DNA of 64,000 nucleotides, from NCBI GenBank assembly GCA_963682025.1, contig OY821519.1:66830783-66894782 (forward strand). The letters run 5' to 3'. The stretch comes from Cordilura impudica (taxonomy: Eukaryota; Arthropoda; Insecta; Diptera; Scathophagidae). The translations under genes were made by a program, and so were the position numbers. The notes beneath the pieces were generated by a model that saw nothing but the letters and a program-made list of their open reading frames with translations, was not told the DNA's origin and ran no database searches. Shown one piece after another: positions 22,616 to 32,938 of the stretch; within the stretch, counting starts at the first letter, position 1; each line of letters opens with the position of its first letter.

Positions 22616-23134
22616 AATGTTTGCGGTGTCATAACTACAAATATGATGTTAGTTGATGTTCTTTTCTTAAGCAATCTATCAATCCATACAATGAAAGAAA
22701 GAAAGTATTTGTGTATGTATGTTTTTTATTTATCCGACGATACTCGACTTTATGCTCAGTGAAATTCAATTAAATAGAAATGAGATTTATGAACAAATTA
22801 AAACAATAATTTTGCACATGGTTGGTACTTTTGAGAAACTAAATTCAATATTTATGATTTTATTAAAAATTTTTATTAACCGTAGATCAGGCTTTAAAAG
22901 CACTTCATAATTCTAGCTATGTATCATTTTTGATACATACTACAGTCCATGAAAATAGTTGACTTATTAAGACAATTTGTTAAAAAGTGTTAATATATTT
23001 ATTTATATTGATGCATTTTAAGGGAAATTTTTTACATTCATACATTTCCAAGCGCTATTTATGCATTATATGCAAATATTCTTGGCTTGTTTTTCATTAC
23101 AGCATGACTTTTTACATAATAAGTAAAATGACGA
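22616..23134. other. Non-coding stretch
   Basis: AT-rich sequence, perhaps 3' UTR. Nothing recognised. Confidence 0.35.
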
Positions 23135-24262
23135 TGTCCATTTATTTTTGTTTTCCCCAATATTGCCATTTTAGACAACCAGCACAGTTCTTTTTTGGCG
23201 ACTTATCCGCTTTTTGTTTTTTAAATGGTCCAGCTGCATTATCACTAGGATCGGCAATATTCTGGTTTGATAGTTTTGAGGGATATATCAATGATACTTC
23301 ATTCCTAGGACATTTTTTCCATTTTTCCATATAGGGAATTGCTATGATATCGCCAGCTCGTGTAGGAAATATTTAAGTTTTTTTTGTTTCCGAGTTTGCC
23401 TCCAATTGGGATCAATTTCGTTATATATGTATGATATACGCATTCAATTCGGAAATATCTTTAATGTTGGAAATACAGCCATAGCCCATCGATTATTTTT
23501 AGGTTTACAACTATTCAAACTCAGCATTTTGTCAACCTTATCAACTCCTCCCTTTTTTGAATTATAAAAAGAGATTAATTCGGGAAACTTTTTCAAACCG
23601 TTAGCAACATTTGGTTCGTGATACATTGTGCTCATTGCAATAGTGAATTTATCTTTGTGAATTATATACGAAACAAATGTCAGGGGTAAAGTCGAAAACT
23701 GATTCGTAACATGGAACTTTCATGCTTTCTAACAGCATTGGAGAAATTTATATTTTATTTTTGCGCATGGTTGCAGCCATTGTTATATTTCTTTGTAAAA
23801 GTTTTGGCCAAGGCCGTGCGATGAAAAAAGTTGTCCATGGTGCCATTATGCCCTTTTAGTCCGTCGACTAAATTACGAACAACCCGTTCTCTCTGGTTCC
23901 GCTCTGGATTTCCGGATGCATCTTTACCCAAGTATGGCTGTATATTCCACTCATAGCAAGATCGTGAATCAACGAGCAGCCAAAATTTCACACCATATCT
24001 CTCCAGTTTCGTTGGAATATACTGACGAAATTTACAATGACCATGAAACCCTAGTAATTGTTAACAGCCATTAGGATTATAGAAAGTTGAAAGTGTTTCA
24101 GGTCACTTCTCTGGGCACGTCTGATTAGCACATCATAAAAGCGAATGATTTTGTTTATATAAAAAATTGTTTTTTCAGACATGATTGAGCAAAATATTAG
24201 CCGTCCGTAGTATTCATCAATCAAAGCATGTAAAGTCTCATTCTTGGATCTGGTAAGCTTAA
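23135..24262 (-). pseudogene. piggyBac-type transposase relic
   Basis: Fragments of a piggyBac DDE transposase in order on the minus strand. The segment LTRSKNETLHALIDEYYGRL with MSEKTIFYINKIIRFYDV reads from about 24258. After a stop and a gap come KFRQYIPTKLERYGVKFW and LLVDSRSCYEWNIQPYLGKD (24040-23930), then the NFFHR segment near 23825, FYNSKKGGVDKVDKMLS and NNRWAMAVF (23570-23480), and a Cys-containing C-terminal piece near 23190. The stretch that should hold the first catalytic Asp (the TIDEQ region) is missing, and stops and frameshifts separate the blocks. Terminal repeats were not found. The relic is clearly inactive. Confidence 0.82.
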
Positions 24263-24319
24263 ATTTATATATTTTTTTAAAATTTTATATGTAGTGCTAC
24301 TTGTACACTCAAATTTTGT

Positions 24320-24730
24320 TTATGCTAGTTGATGTGTAGTCCTTTCGGCTTCACGGATTAGCTTTGCCACATTGACTGGCGGGATAGGCCCAGGATCACA
24401 AAAATAGGCGGAGGGGAGCCAGATTGATATCCCATCTAGCTCCAAGCTGGCCGCTATTACATCCCTGTCACTGAAATTAGATAACAAGAAAATATTAAGG
24501 CGTTTCCTCGCCAAAATGCAGGTCCTTGGTGTACCTTTATCTTTAACGACCAACAGCTTGTAATCAGGCGTCTTCAGTCCGCAAACGCTGCCTCCACAAA
24601 CCCAGGGCTCTTGGATGAAGACTATGTCTACTTCACCTGTCGTCAGGCGAAGTAGAAGTGCAGCCGTGGCGGCTTTACAGTGATGGAGATTTATCTGTAG
24701 GAGCCGCATCATCTGAAGCTGCCTGCACAT
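24320..24730 (-). pseudogene. LINE ORF2 endonuclease N-terminus, truncated
   Basis: The frame reads MMRLLQINLHHCKAATAALL then VDIVFIQEPWV, the first two motifs of an exonuclease-endonuclease-phosphatase fold (catalytic Asn and Glu) as used by I, LOA, R1 and Jockey type LINEs to nick target DNA. The RDVIAASLEL and PSAYFCDPGPIP segments follow. The frame is cut at about 24320, before the catalytic His and any reverse transcriptase. The clade is not certain from this piece alone. Confidence 0.78.
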
Positions 24731-26036
24731 CCATCTCCATCACCGTGATTTCGGCCTCGTCCTCCGTGCTATCAAGGAGGTCATCTTCGCCACCAAATAG
24801 GCCAGAAGCGTCCCCCAGCAGTTCGGAGTCCGATGTTAAGTATCCTTCCTCCATGGCTGTTTGGGAGCTCTCCTCAGCCTGGACCTCACCTGTGGTCCCC
24901 TCCCCAGCAGATTTTTCTACTGGTTTGGCAATCTCCGTGATTGGTCCTTGGTCCCTTGTAGACTTTTACTTGGATTTGCCCAAAGCCGTAGGAAACTATG
25001 CCGTTTGTGCCGGTTAAATGCGGGAGGGATTCGACATTGAGTAGTAGTACTACCTGTCTCCGATTCCCCTCCGCATCACCAAATCTACCAATCTTCCATG
25101 CTTTTGCACGACATCCAGTTTTGCTCCCGGCCATAGCTCTCCAAGTTTGCTGATGGCAGCCTTATATAGGTCTATTGATCGTTGATCAGCAAAAGCTATC
25201 AACTTTGCGCGGCCTTGATACCAGCCTGCGTCACGACAGGTTGGAGGTGGACCTGGCATGTCCTCAAGGACGGTGAAGAACACTTCGGCTAATTTAGCCT
25301 CCACATAACTCCACTTGTCCTTGGGGATAGTGCCATCTCCATCTCCCCTGTTAATGATTGCCATTACAAGGTTGTCTTTGACAACCTGGCTAAACGACTT
25401 CGGCACAGCATTGCCGGCCACCTTAGTACATTTACGTAATGGTTTCTCATCTGGCGAGCGGAACCTTTTAGCCGTCTTCGAAGTGTCCTGATTGCTATTA
25501 CTGCCAGTAACACTTGTCTTAGCTGAGAGGTCCTGTTCTTCAGTGACCTTCTTAGCTCATGCGAGCGATTCTCTCTGTTTTTCAGACAGCGTCGCTGGAT
25601 TTAATTTTCCCAACCTTTCGATGATTTTTAGGCACAACCTTCTCTCGTTGTACCTTACCTTAGACGGACGGACTTTGTTACCCCCTGTCTTGGCAGACAT
25701 AGACCCCTCCTTAGCAGCTGTTCCAAGGTGACCGGATTTGATCGTAGCCACCATGGGTTTGCTGCCGGTGCTGAGGATTGAATTCGGACCGAGAACGGAC
25801 CCCAACCCGCTTGAGCTTTGACCAGAGGTCGCAGCGGTTTTTACTTGGCCAGACTCCTGGGTCTTAGCCTTTGAGCAGCTGCTAGCTAAGCTAGCGGCAG
25901 ACTGTGAGGCAGAGCCTCGAATTTTGTTTTGTTTATTTTTTTTGTTGCATTTTGCTTCCATTTTTGGTCCCACGAGTGTAGGGGAAAGAATGTCAGCCGC
26001 GTCATAGCCCCCAGTAACGCAGTAAGGGCGGCCCAC
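24690..26036 (-). pseudogene. LINE ORF1 protein (gag-like), interrupted
   Basis: ORF1 begins at the ATG at 26036. The N-terminal third is Ser/Ala/Lys-rich with little structure; the middle has SFSQVVKDNLVMAIINRGDGD and a region KDKWSYVEAKLAEVFF...GWYQGRAKLIAFAD that resembles the RNA-binding region (DUF4780 type) of insect LINE ORF1. A TGA at 25557-25559 interrupts an otherwise continuous frame; a frameshift near 25060 moves the reading to the frame of VVLLLNVESLPHLTG. The acidic C-terminal part (TSDSELLGDASGLFGGEDD) overlaps the start of ORF2. Nucleic-acid-binding chaperone role is inferred from family knowledge. Confidence 0.7.
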
Positions 26037-26339
26037 TGCCTCTACCTACTCGCTGAGTTGCCCAGGTATCAGCGAGGCTCCGTTAAAATACAGTCGGTAA
26101 CCCCTGACTGCAAACCGTCCGATGAGCACGGGTCGCGTAACACTCCGGATTAGGGGTGAGTAACCTTTGGTCGTGCACCTTTAAGGTTCTAGATATGGCC
26201 CAGGTTCAGGAAGAGGTACTGAGACAGTAAAACTCAAAGGTTAACTGTTACAAGTTTTCTATTGGTCCAATCGAAAATATAGTTGGTCAGTTTTACGAAA
26301 CTAATATAACATACGTGGAATGAGATAAACCTTATTTTC

Positions 26340-26810
26340 TTTGAAAGGCCTGAAACTAATCCCGTTTTCATTTCTGACAAAAAATTTCGCATTTTATTTG
26401 CACTTTTTTCGAAAAGTGTATTTTTTTCTATATTCTGCATTAAGAGCAGCCTTATCTTACACATCAATCGAAAGGTCTCAAAGTGTTGTGTTCATAAAAT
26501 GCAAAAAAAATTTGATTATTATCCTTTTTGAACTCAAAACGGTGAATATATTAAAAAAAGGGGACAATGGGGAAATACTCTAACACTATGACCTGAAAGA
26601 AGTCAATGGCTACAATTTTTTGCGATTTATAAGAGCTCGACTTAAAGACCTTTCGATTGATGTATAAAATAAGGATGCCCTAAATTCAGAATATATAAAA
26701 AAATACAGTTTTCGAAAAAAGTGAAAATAAAATGTAACATTTTTGTCAGAAAAGAAAATGGCATTAATGTTTTCGAAATCAAGAGGTGATATTTCATTTC
26801 TAGCACCATT
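26340..26810. repeat. Inverted-repeat (foldback) element
   Basis: The arm at about 26345-26510 contains TTTCTGACAAAAAATTT, TTTTTTCGAAAAGTGTATTT and ACATCAATCGAAAGGTCT. The arm at about 26625-26795 has the complements AGACCTTTCGATTGATGT, AATACAGTTTTCGAAAAAAG and ATTTTTGTCAGAAAAG in reverse order. The spacer is about 110 bp. Because the arms translate to similar peptides, they produce two spurious related ORFs. Confidence 0.68.
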
Positions 26811-28842
26811 ATTTGCGTATCGGGAGACCATTATTTTTTTTCGATACTTTAGTAATGTTTGGGTAATTCAAAGCTTATTTAGAAAATCGATTCCCGAAAT
26901 TTGTTAACTCTAACTTCATATCCAAACGACAAAGAATTTTTTCGACACCAACATCAGTTTGGAATCTGGGTATCATTTCTATCCATCTGGTATAATGCTT
27001 ATGCTGGAAGCATTCCTACTGTTTTAGGAAAATCAATGCGATGAATGTTGTCCAGAATTGTGACAATAAGTTTATAACTCAAATTCTAAACCGCTTACTT
27101 TTGGAACCAACTTTATATAAAAATCTGATCTGGAGATCCTAGGTTTATTTGTTTGTTACATATCCCATGCGAAAATAATTATTAGTTTTCCCATAAAAAA
27201 AATTTCATATTAAATTATATTAAAAAAAATATATATTTTTTTTATTTCTGGAGAAAACTTTTTTAACAGTCAGCACTGACTACAAAAGGATACAAAAATT
27301 ATACTCAGATAAAAAGTACGCTGCAACACAAAGTCCCTATTGTGGGTAATAGCCAAGAAAATGCTTAGATTAGTTTTACAAAATGTTTAAAACCTTTGAC
27401 TTTGACGATAACCTTTAATGCGATAAATATTAATGCAGAGTTATAAAAAAAAAAAATCATTAATTAATAAAAAATAATTCGAAAATTATGAACAGCCTTT
27501 AATTGAATTTCACGGAGTGTATGCCAGCAGATTTGTTATTAGGTGGGTGTGAGTTTTTCTCAGTTTATATACAAATGATTGTTTGTGTATAGTGTGTGTA
27601 AATGTTGTGTATATGTATTGGTTTGTTGAATTACATACATATATATGTATATACACAAATAAATGATCTCTCTAACGCTCTTTGTATCAACTTTATATGT
27701 ATATGAATTCATTGTTGTTATTTATGATTGTATTTGGAAAGCCTTGCGCATATACATTGTATAAATAAATATTAATATATATCAAACAAAAAACAAGTAG
27801 TATTATATGAACGACAACATCTCCTTAATCCCCTAAATGTCCTCCCTGAGTAAACAACCTCTTAATGATCTTACTGTATTTAAACCCCGCCCTTAACCCG
27901 TATCTCTCTCAATATTAACATAGATGAACCATAACAATAAAAATAAACTTTCGGACAATCAATCAAAATTCTTTTTTAAAATAAACTCTTACACACTTTA
28001 CTCCAACATATACCCCACAATTAATATTGCATGCATTTCCTGAATGAAAACTCTCCCATATAAAAAAAAATAAATAAATTAAACTTTATACTGTTTCGCA
28101 TTAAAACAAAATTAATGTTGGAAAAACATGTTTTATGAATCAGGTTGTATTTTATGTAATCTATTTGTATGTATGTAATTATTTTTCTAAATGTATTAAT
28201 GTATTTGTATTCCAATTTTTTCAATGCAACTAATATCCTTTACTTTCTTTTAATTTTATAATTTTTTATAATATTTCAAAATGTCAAAAAAAAAAAAATA
28301 AATTTAATCTATTTTAAATCAAATTCTTAATAATATTTACTGAGGAGATTATCCTGAATCAAATGTATTTCTAAACTTATTTTAGTATAAATAATATAAT
28401 ACGTAAATCGCTATTACTTACAACTAAATACAATTCGTCTTGCAATTAAAATTCTAAAAGTTATAAATTTAATATATATTTGATTTTTTAGATCATGTTT
28501 CAATATTTTATATGTTATTCTAGAAAATTCGTATATTGTTTTTAGGTTCAGTTTTTTAGGATTTTAAATGATGTAATTTTTAGAAATTTTATTTTCTAGG
28601 CCTAGTAGAAATCGTTAGCAGAATTCACTGAAATCCGAATAAACATTAACTATTCATTATAAAAACAATATTAGTTGAGGATTTTATCACCATTGAAAAT
28701 AAAATCTAACTTAAATAAGTTTCGTTTAAAATAATCATTTGAAACCCAACAAAAATTCTTAGATGAACTAACCCATGACTAAATTTCGCTATTGTGTGCC
28801 GGGCCCAATCAGAATACTATTTTATTTCCTAATAAACATAAT
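26811..28842. other. AT-rich non-coding stretch
   Basis: No exon or transposon was recognised. The part from 27480 to 28560 is very AT-rich with many TATGTATAT-type runs and could be unique intergenic, intron or long 3' UTR sequence. Confidence 0.4.
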
Positions 28843-29608
28843 TCTGTGGTTTTCTAGAATAACCGCGTATGTAATAAAATTAATAAGTTCAGGGGAGCCA
28901 AAAAACGTTATATTTGAAATAATGGGCTCGATAAAAAGTTTTTAGAGCTTTCTATTTAACAGTCCTGTAGATATGGGCAATAAATACTTTATATAAAATT
29001 TTGGGTCAAAAATCTTCAGAGGAATAGATCCTAGAGAAGGACGAAAAAACAATATGTAAATAACGCTTAAAATGGGTGCAGATAAAACAACTTATGTCGA
29101 TAAAAGTCGTTTTCTTTAAAAAAAGAAAACTATCAACGCAACCACCCATGTAGACATAAGTTATTGTGGCTTGAAAAATGGATTTTTTTGTTCCTCAACA
29201 GAAAGTTAACGGGACTTAGTACGAGAATATAATAACGTATCAAGAATAATAGTGACAAAAAATAACAGAAATAAACACACAAGTTTTTATAAGTGGTTAT
29301 AAACTGAAAAATAATCCAAAATTATTTTGCATTTTTTTCATTAATAACAACGTATGTCCATATGTGTCGTTTTTTGAGAAAATAATTTATCAGCGATCAA
29401 ACTTATGTTGACATACGTCGATAGTGCTCCAAATTAATTTAATAAACATTTAACTTACGTCGTTATTTTAAAAAAAAGCTCAGAAATGGTCAATATTTTT
29501 TTTTTTAAATTTAACAAATGTAAAGAGCGTTAAAAATTAATATATTTGGCATCGTTAACTCAAAACTGACAAAAATGGACATACGCGGTTATTCCAGAAA
29601 ACCACAGA
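28843..29608. mobile_element. Non-autonomous DNA transposon with 30-bp terminal inverted repeats
   Basis: The ends TCTGTGGTTTTCTAGAATAA...ACCGCGTATGT (28843-28872) and ACATACGCGGTTATTCCAG...AAAACCACAGA (29579-29608) are complementary with one mismatch. Inside, motifs such as ACTTATGTCGATAAAAGTCG, ACGTATGTCCATATGTGTCG and TTATGTTGACATACGTCG recur in both orientations, like subterminal transposase-binding repeats. No coding capacity. Superfamily and target duplication are unresolved. Confidence 0.75.
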
Positions 29609-29999
29609 AATTGATTTTTTTTCCAAATAATGGATCGCTTCCAAAAAATACTACTTCTTCAACAGCTTTTCAACCAAAGTAACTTCTTTCAGATTTGAAA
29701 AAGCTAAAATCAAAGCGTGCCCGAATCTATGTTATATCTTGTTTTAAACAGCAATTAATTCCAATTCATATTTTACATCGCACGTTTTCCTTAAAAATAT
29801 CGTGAGAATAATATTCGCCTTTAATATTTTTTCTCTTCGTACACCCACAAAACCGATTCATAGTGTTTACCGATAATTTGTATAATTGAAGAGTGGTAAA
29901 GTTAGCAACCGTAGTACATTCCTGTAATATTAACAGTAAATATTTCATCAGTATCAGATATTCCAATAAGTGGTGACAATATTCGGCATTAATCCTTTT
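29609..29999. other. Non-coding stretch
   Basis: Between two transposon-like elements. Nothing recognised. Confidence 0.35.
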
Positions 30000-30347
30000 G
30001 ATGTGTAAACATTTATACGCGCAGGGGGTTAAATTTCTATTTCACAATACAATCACAAAAACAGTGTAACGCGTAATAGGTGAGAGCTGACACATAAGGC
30101 TGTGTGACTAATGATTGCATTTGTGAAAAAATTATGATACAACATTGATTTTTATGCCACTTTTTTAAAAGCGTCATCTATGTATCACTTATATACGTTT
30201 ATATTGGGATATTTTTAACGTTTTACAGCAAAGGGTTGTTAAATTAGCTGAAACAGTTTTTGGCTATAAGTGATACATAGATGACGCTTTCTGTTTGATT
30301 TTAAAAAATGACATAAAAAATTTTTAATTACTAAATGTTTACACATC
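30000..30347. mobile_element. 348-bp element with nested inverted repeats
   Basis: Outer 16-bp ends GATGTGTAAACATTTA and TAAATGTTTACACATC are perfect inverted repeats. An inner pair at 30170-30193 and 30265-30288 (AGCGTCATCTATGTATCAC plus TTATA and its complement) is perfect over 24 bp. A related copy in reverse orientation lies at about 55274-55790 and shares ATGTGAGTCCGA(C/T)CACAGG next to the end. No coding sequence. Confidence 0.75.
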
Positions 30348-31064
30348 TTTCCTGTGATCGGACTCACATGATTTTTTTTTTCTCTTAGACCAACAATATC
30401 GAAAATTTCATCAATCGAATTGCGATAAATTTTATAACCGAATTTACGTTTCTATAATGTTACCGTTAACTTAACGATAAAGATATTATATAGAAAATGG
30501 TGAACTCGTACAATCGTAAAGAACATTGTTAAACTTTTATAATTTTCTGTGTGTTAAGTACTTGATATGCGTTCCCATGCATGTATCTGGTCAATTAATT
30601 TTTAATTTAATTTTGTTGGCGGGAAGATTCCACTGATTTGGATGGCGTTCGGTCTCTGGTTTACTGTTATAAATCATTGTTATAAATCATTTGTACCCAT
30701 AGTTAAAAAAAGGCAGCCAAAAGCTTAAATTTGAAGTTAACAGACCTGTTATATTTTAAAAAATTTCCATTATGAGGGCTACTAGTTACTGTTTTTCTTC
30801 ATGAAGATCAATTTACTTTGGCACGTGTGGGACCCAAATTCTCTGTAATCAATGTAATTCTAAAATATACGCTTGAAACGCTTCAAATGATTCTTCTGGT
30901 GTCGAAAGACATTGACCTCGCGATTTATTTTTGATGTGATGGAAAAATAATAAAAAATGATTGGTTGTTAAATTTGGGCTGTATCATTTCGATGTATTAA
31001 ATGCTCAATAAACTACTTGCTTGAGCCGACCTGTGGAAATTCGTAATGTCGTGGTGGTTGTGAT
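30348..31064. other. Non-coding stretch
   Basis: AT-rich, no gene or repeat family recognised beyond the flank shared with the 55.3-kb copy of the preceding element. Confidence 0.35.
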
Positions 31065-31620
31065 TATATTTATTCTCTGCCACTATGTGGTGAGTGAATA
31101 ATGAGTTTGTGCTGATATTTGTAACTACCGAAAATATATGACCTAGACCCATACTTTATTATGCTGATCGTTCTGACCGTTCTTCTGCGCGTCCATCCAT
31201 CCGTCTGTGTGTCCATGTAAACTTTGTATTCAAGCTACATGTGGCATAGGACGAAGGCTTTTGAAATTTGAGAAAATCGGGAGTCCCTACATAAATGACC
31301 CCTATGTGATCTACTTAAATTGCCGTAAAATCCAAATTATTAAATAGATCTAAGTCAAATTTGGTTTGTAAATGTTTATTACACCATTATTCAGTATTCC
31401 AAAAATAAAGCCTGTACGACAATCCTTATTCGTAGCTCCCAAGTTCACCTGCTTCCCGATCTTAAAAAAAAAATTTTTTTTACAGATTTACTCATTGCAT
31501 ATTTTTTTTTAAAAAGTAAGTGACTTTACCAAATATGGTTAGGATCGGACCACTTTTTGACAATGCCACTCAAATTTGGTTTATGCTTACTTTCTATATC
31601 CAATTAGTTGGACATAAGAC
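31065..31620 (-). repeat. Family A repeat, diverged
   Basis: TTCTCTGCCACTATGTGGTG and CCATCCATCCGTCTGTGTG mark it as an old inverted family A copy; the far end decays near TATCCAATTAGTTGGACATAAGA. Confidence 0.6.
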
Positions 31621-32189
31621 CCTTTTTAGACCTAAGACCGTTGCTTTTTCTTATTTCTCCAAAGAATTCAAGTAAAAAATATTGGTATATCATTCCGCTT
31701 TGACCGTTCTTCGCATGTTGGCTATGTATTCGGTTTTTTTTTTCTGAGAAAAGCTTCGTGTGGGAAAAGCTTAAATGGAATTTATTTTCTCTTGAATGAT
31801 GCATACAGAGACTGGTTTAAAGATTTGGTTTCGTATACATATACTCATGATGATAATATTGTCATTTGAAGAAACGGGATGAAATTATTTCAATATTTCT
31901 TTGCACCAAGCAACACTAAGATTTTTTGAACGGTTGCCATATTATGATGCATCCAACGCGAGCAAATATACATGCAATATTAATTGGGACACTGTATTTG
32001 AGTTGGTTAGTGCGGAGATTTTTTTATAAAGAAATGCTGTGACCAAATGAAAATGTGACTTTTCAATCTACACTTCACGGGCTAATCGATACTTTTTTCA
32101 TATTGACATTCGCGTTTCTGATATGCACACTAAATTGCAAGCAAATATACGCAAATTTGTTTGATGTTGTGGAACAAAAAATTCCATTA

Positions 32190-32690
32190 AATATTGTTGA
32201 AGAAACATTGAGGATTTTGTAGACGGCTTTTCCTGACCAATCCATGGCAAAAAAAAAATGCTTTCTGACTACCAGCATGAAATAAATTGCACAATCGTGG
32301 TTGATGAGACTTGGATCTATGCCGAGGACCCCGAAACAATCGACCACCCAAGCAAATATCGTATAAAGTGTGAAGCAAGACAGAAAATATCGTTCAAAAA
32401 TAAAGTTCTTATGAACCGTTTTTGCTGGGCCAAACTATTCAAGGATTATTATTTGCATGCTGGATGATGTTTACAAGAACCTATTTGTAAAAAAAAAAGC
32501 CAGAATTATTGGCTATTATATGACCAATCGTTTTTACAACATTACATTGGTTCTTCTTGGCTATTTTGCACAAAATATGCACAATCACCGTATTCGCCTG
32601 ATTTTGTATCGTATGATATCTGGCTATTCAATGTCCTCAGTACACGCATTTGTACTTTCGTCTCCTTAAACAATAGTTGTAACCCTTAAA
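32190..32690 (+). pseudogene. Old mariner transposase relic
   Basis: Different from the two AAGGGTCCGCC copies. One frame gives VVDETWIYAEDPETIDHPSKY, the first-Asp region of mariner transposases (DEtWiy..dPetk). About 300 bp further, another frame gives SPYSPDFVSYDIWLFNVLS, matching the third-Asp motif (SPDLAPcDfwLF). Multiple stops and shifts separate them and the N-terminal part is not readable. Terminal repeats were not found. Confidence 0.75.
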
Positions 32691-32938
32691 ATAAACTTTT
32701 CAATCATTTCCCAACAACGGATCTAATTTTCTGTATGTGCCTTATACGAAATTCTGATTTACTCTCAGCTCTCCAATAATTTGTTGTTTCTGACTTAGGA
32801 GTCCCCATTATTTAACTGCAGTCCAAATTACTTATAAATTTCCTTTTCTTTTTCAAAAACATAATTTAATCATCCTTAAAGCCATCGTAGTCCGTTTAAA
32901 ATTTCTATTGGCTTTAATAGTTAATTCTCACTAAAATA

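Larger units (their letters stand above)
24317..26230 (-). mobile_element. 5' part of a non-LTR retrotransposon
   Basis: A block noticeably richer in GC than its surroundings. It holds, in order on the minus strand, a leader (26230-26037), ORF1 (26036 to about 24690) and the start of ORF2 with an apurinic-type endonuclease domain (24730-24320). The similarity stops at about 24317 within the endonuclease, so reverse transcriptase and the 3' end are missing. Most LINE fragments lose the 5' end; here the 3' part is lost, pointing to a later deletion or breakage. It abuts the piggyBac relic on the same strand. Confidence 0.82.
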
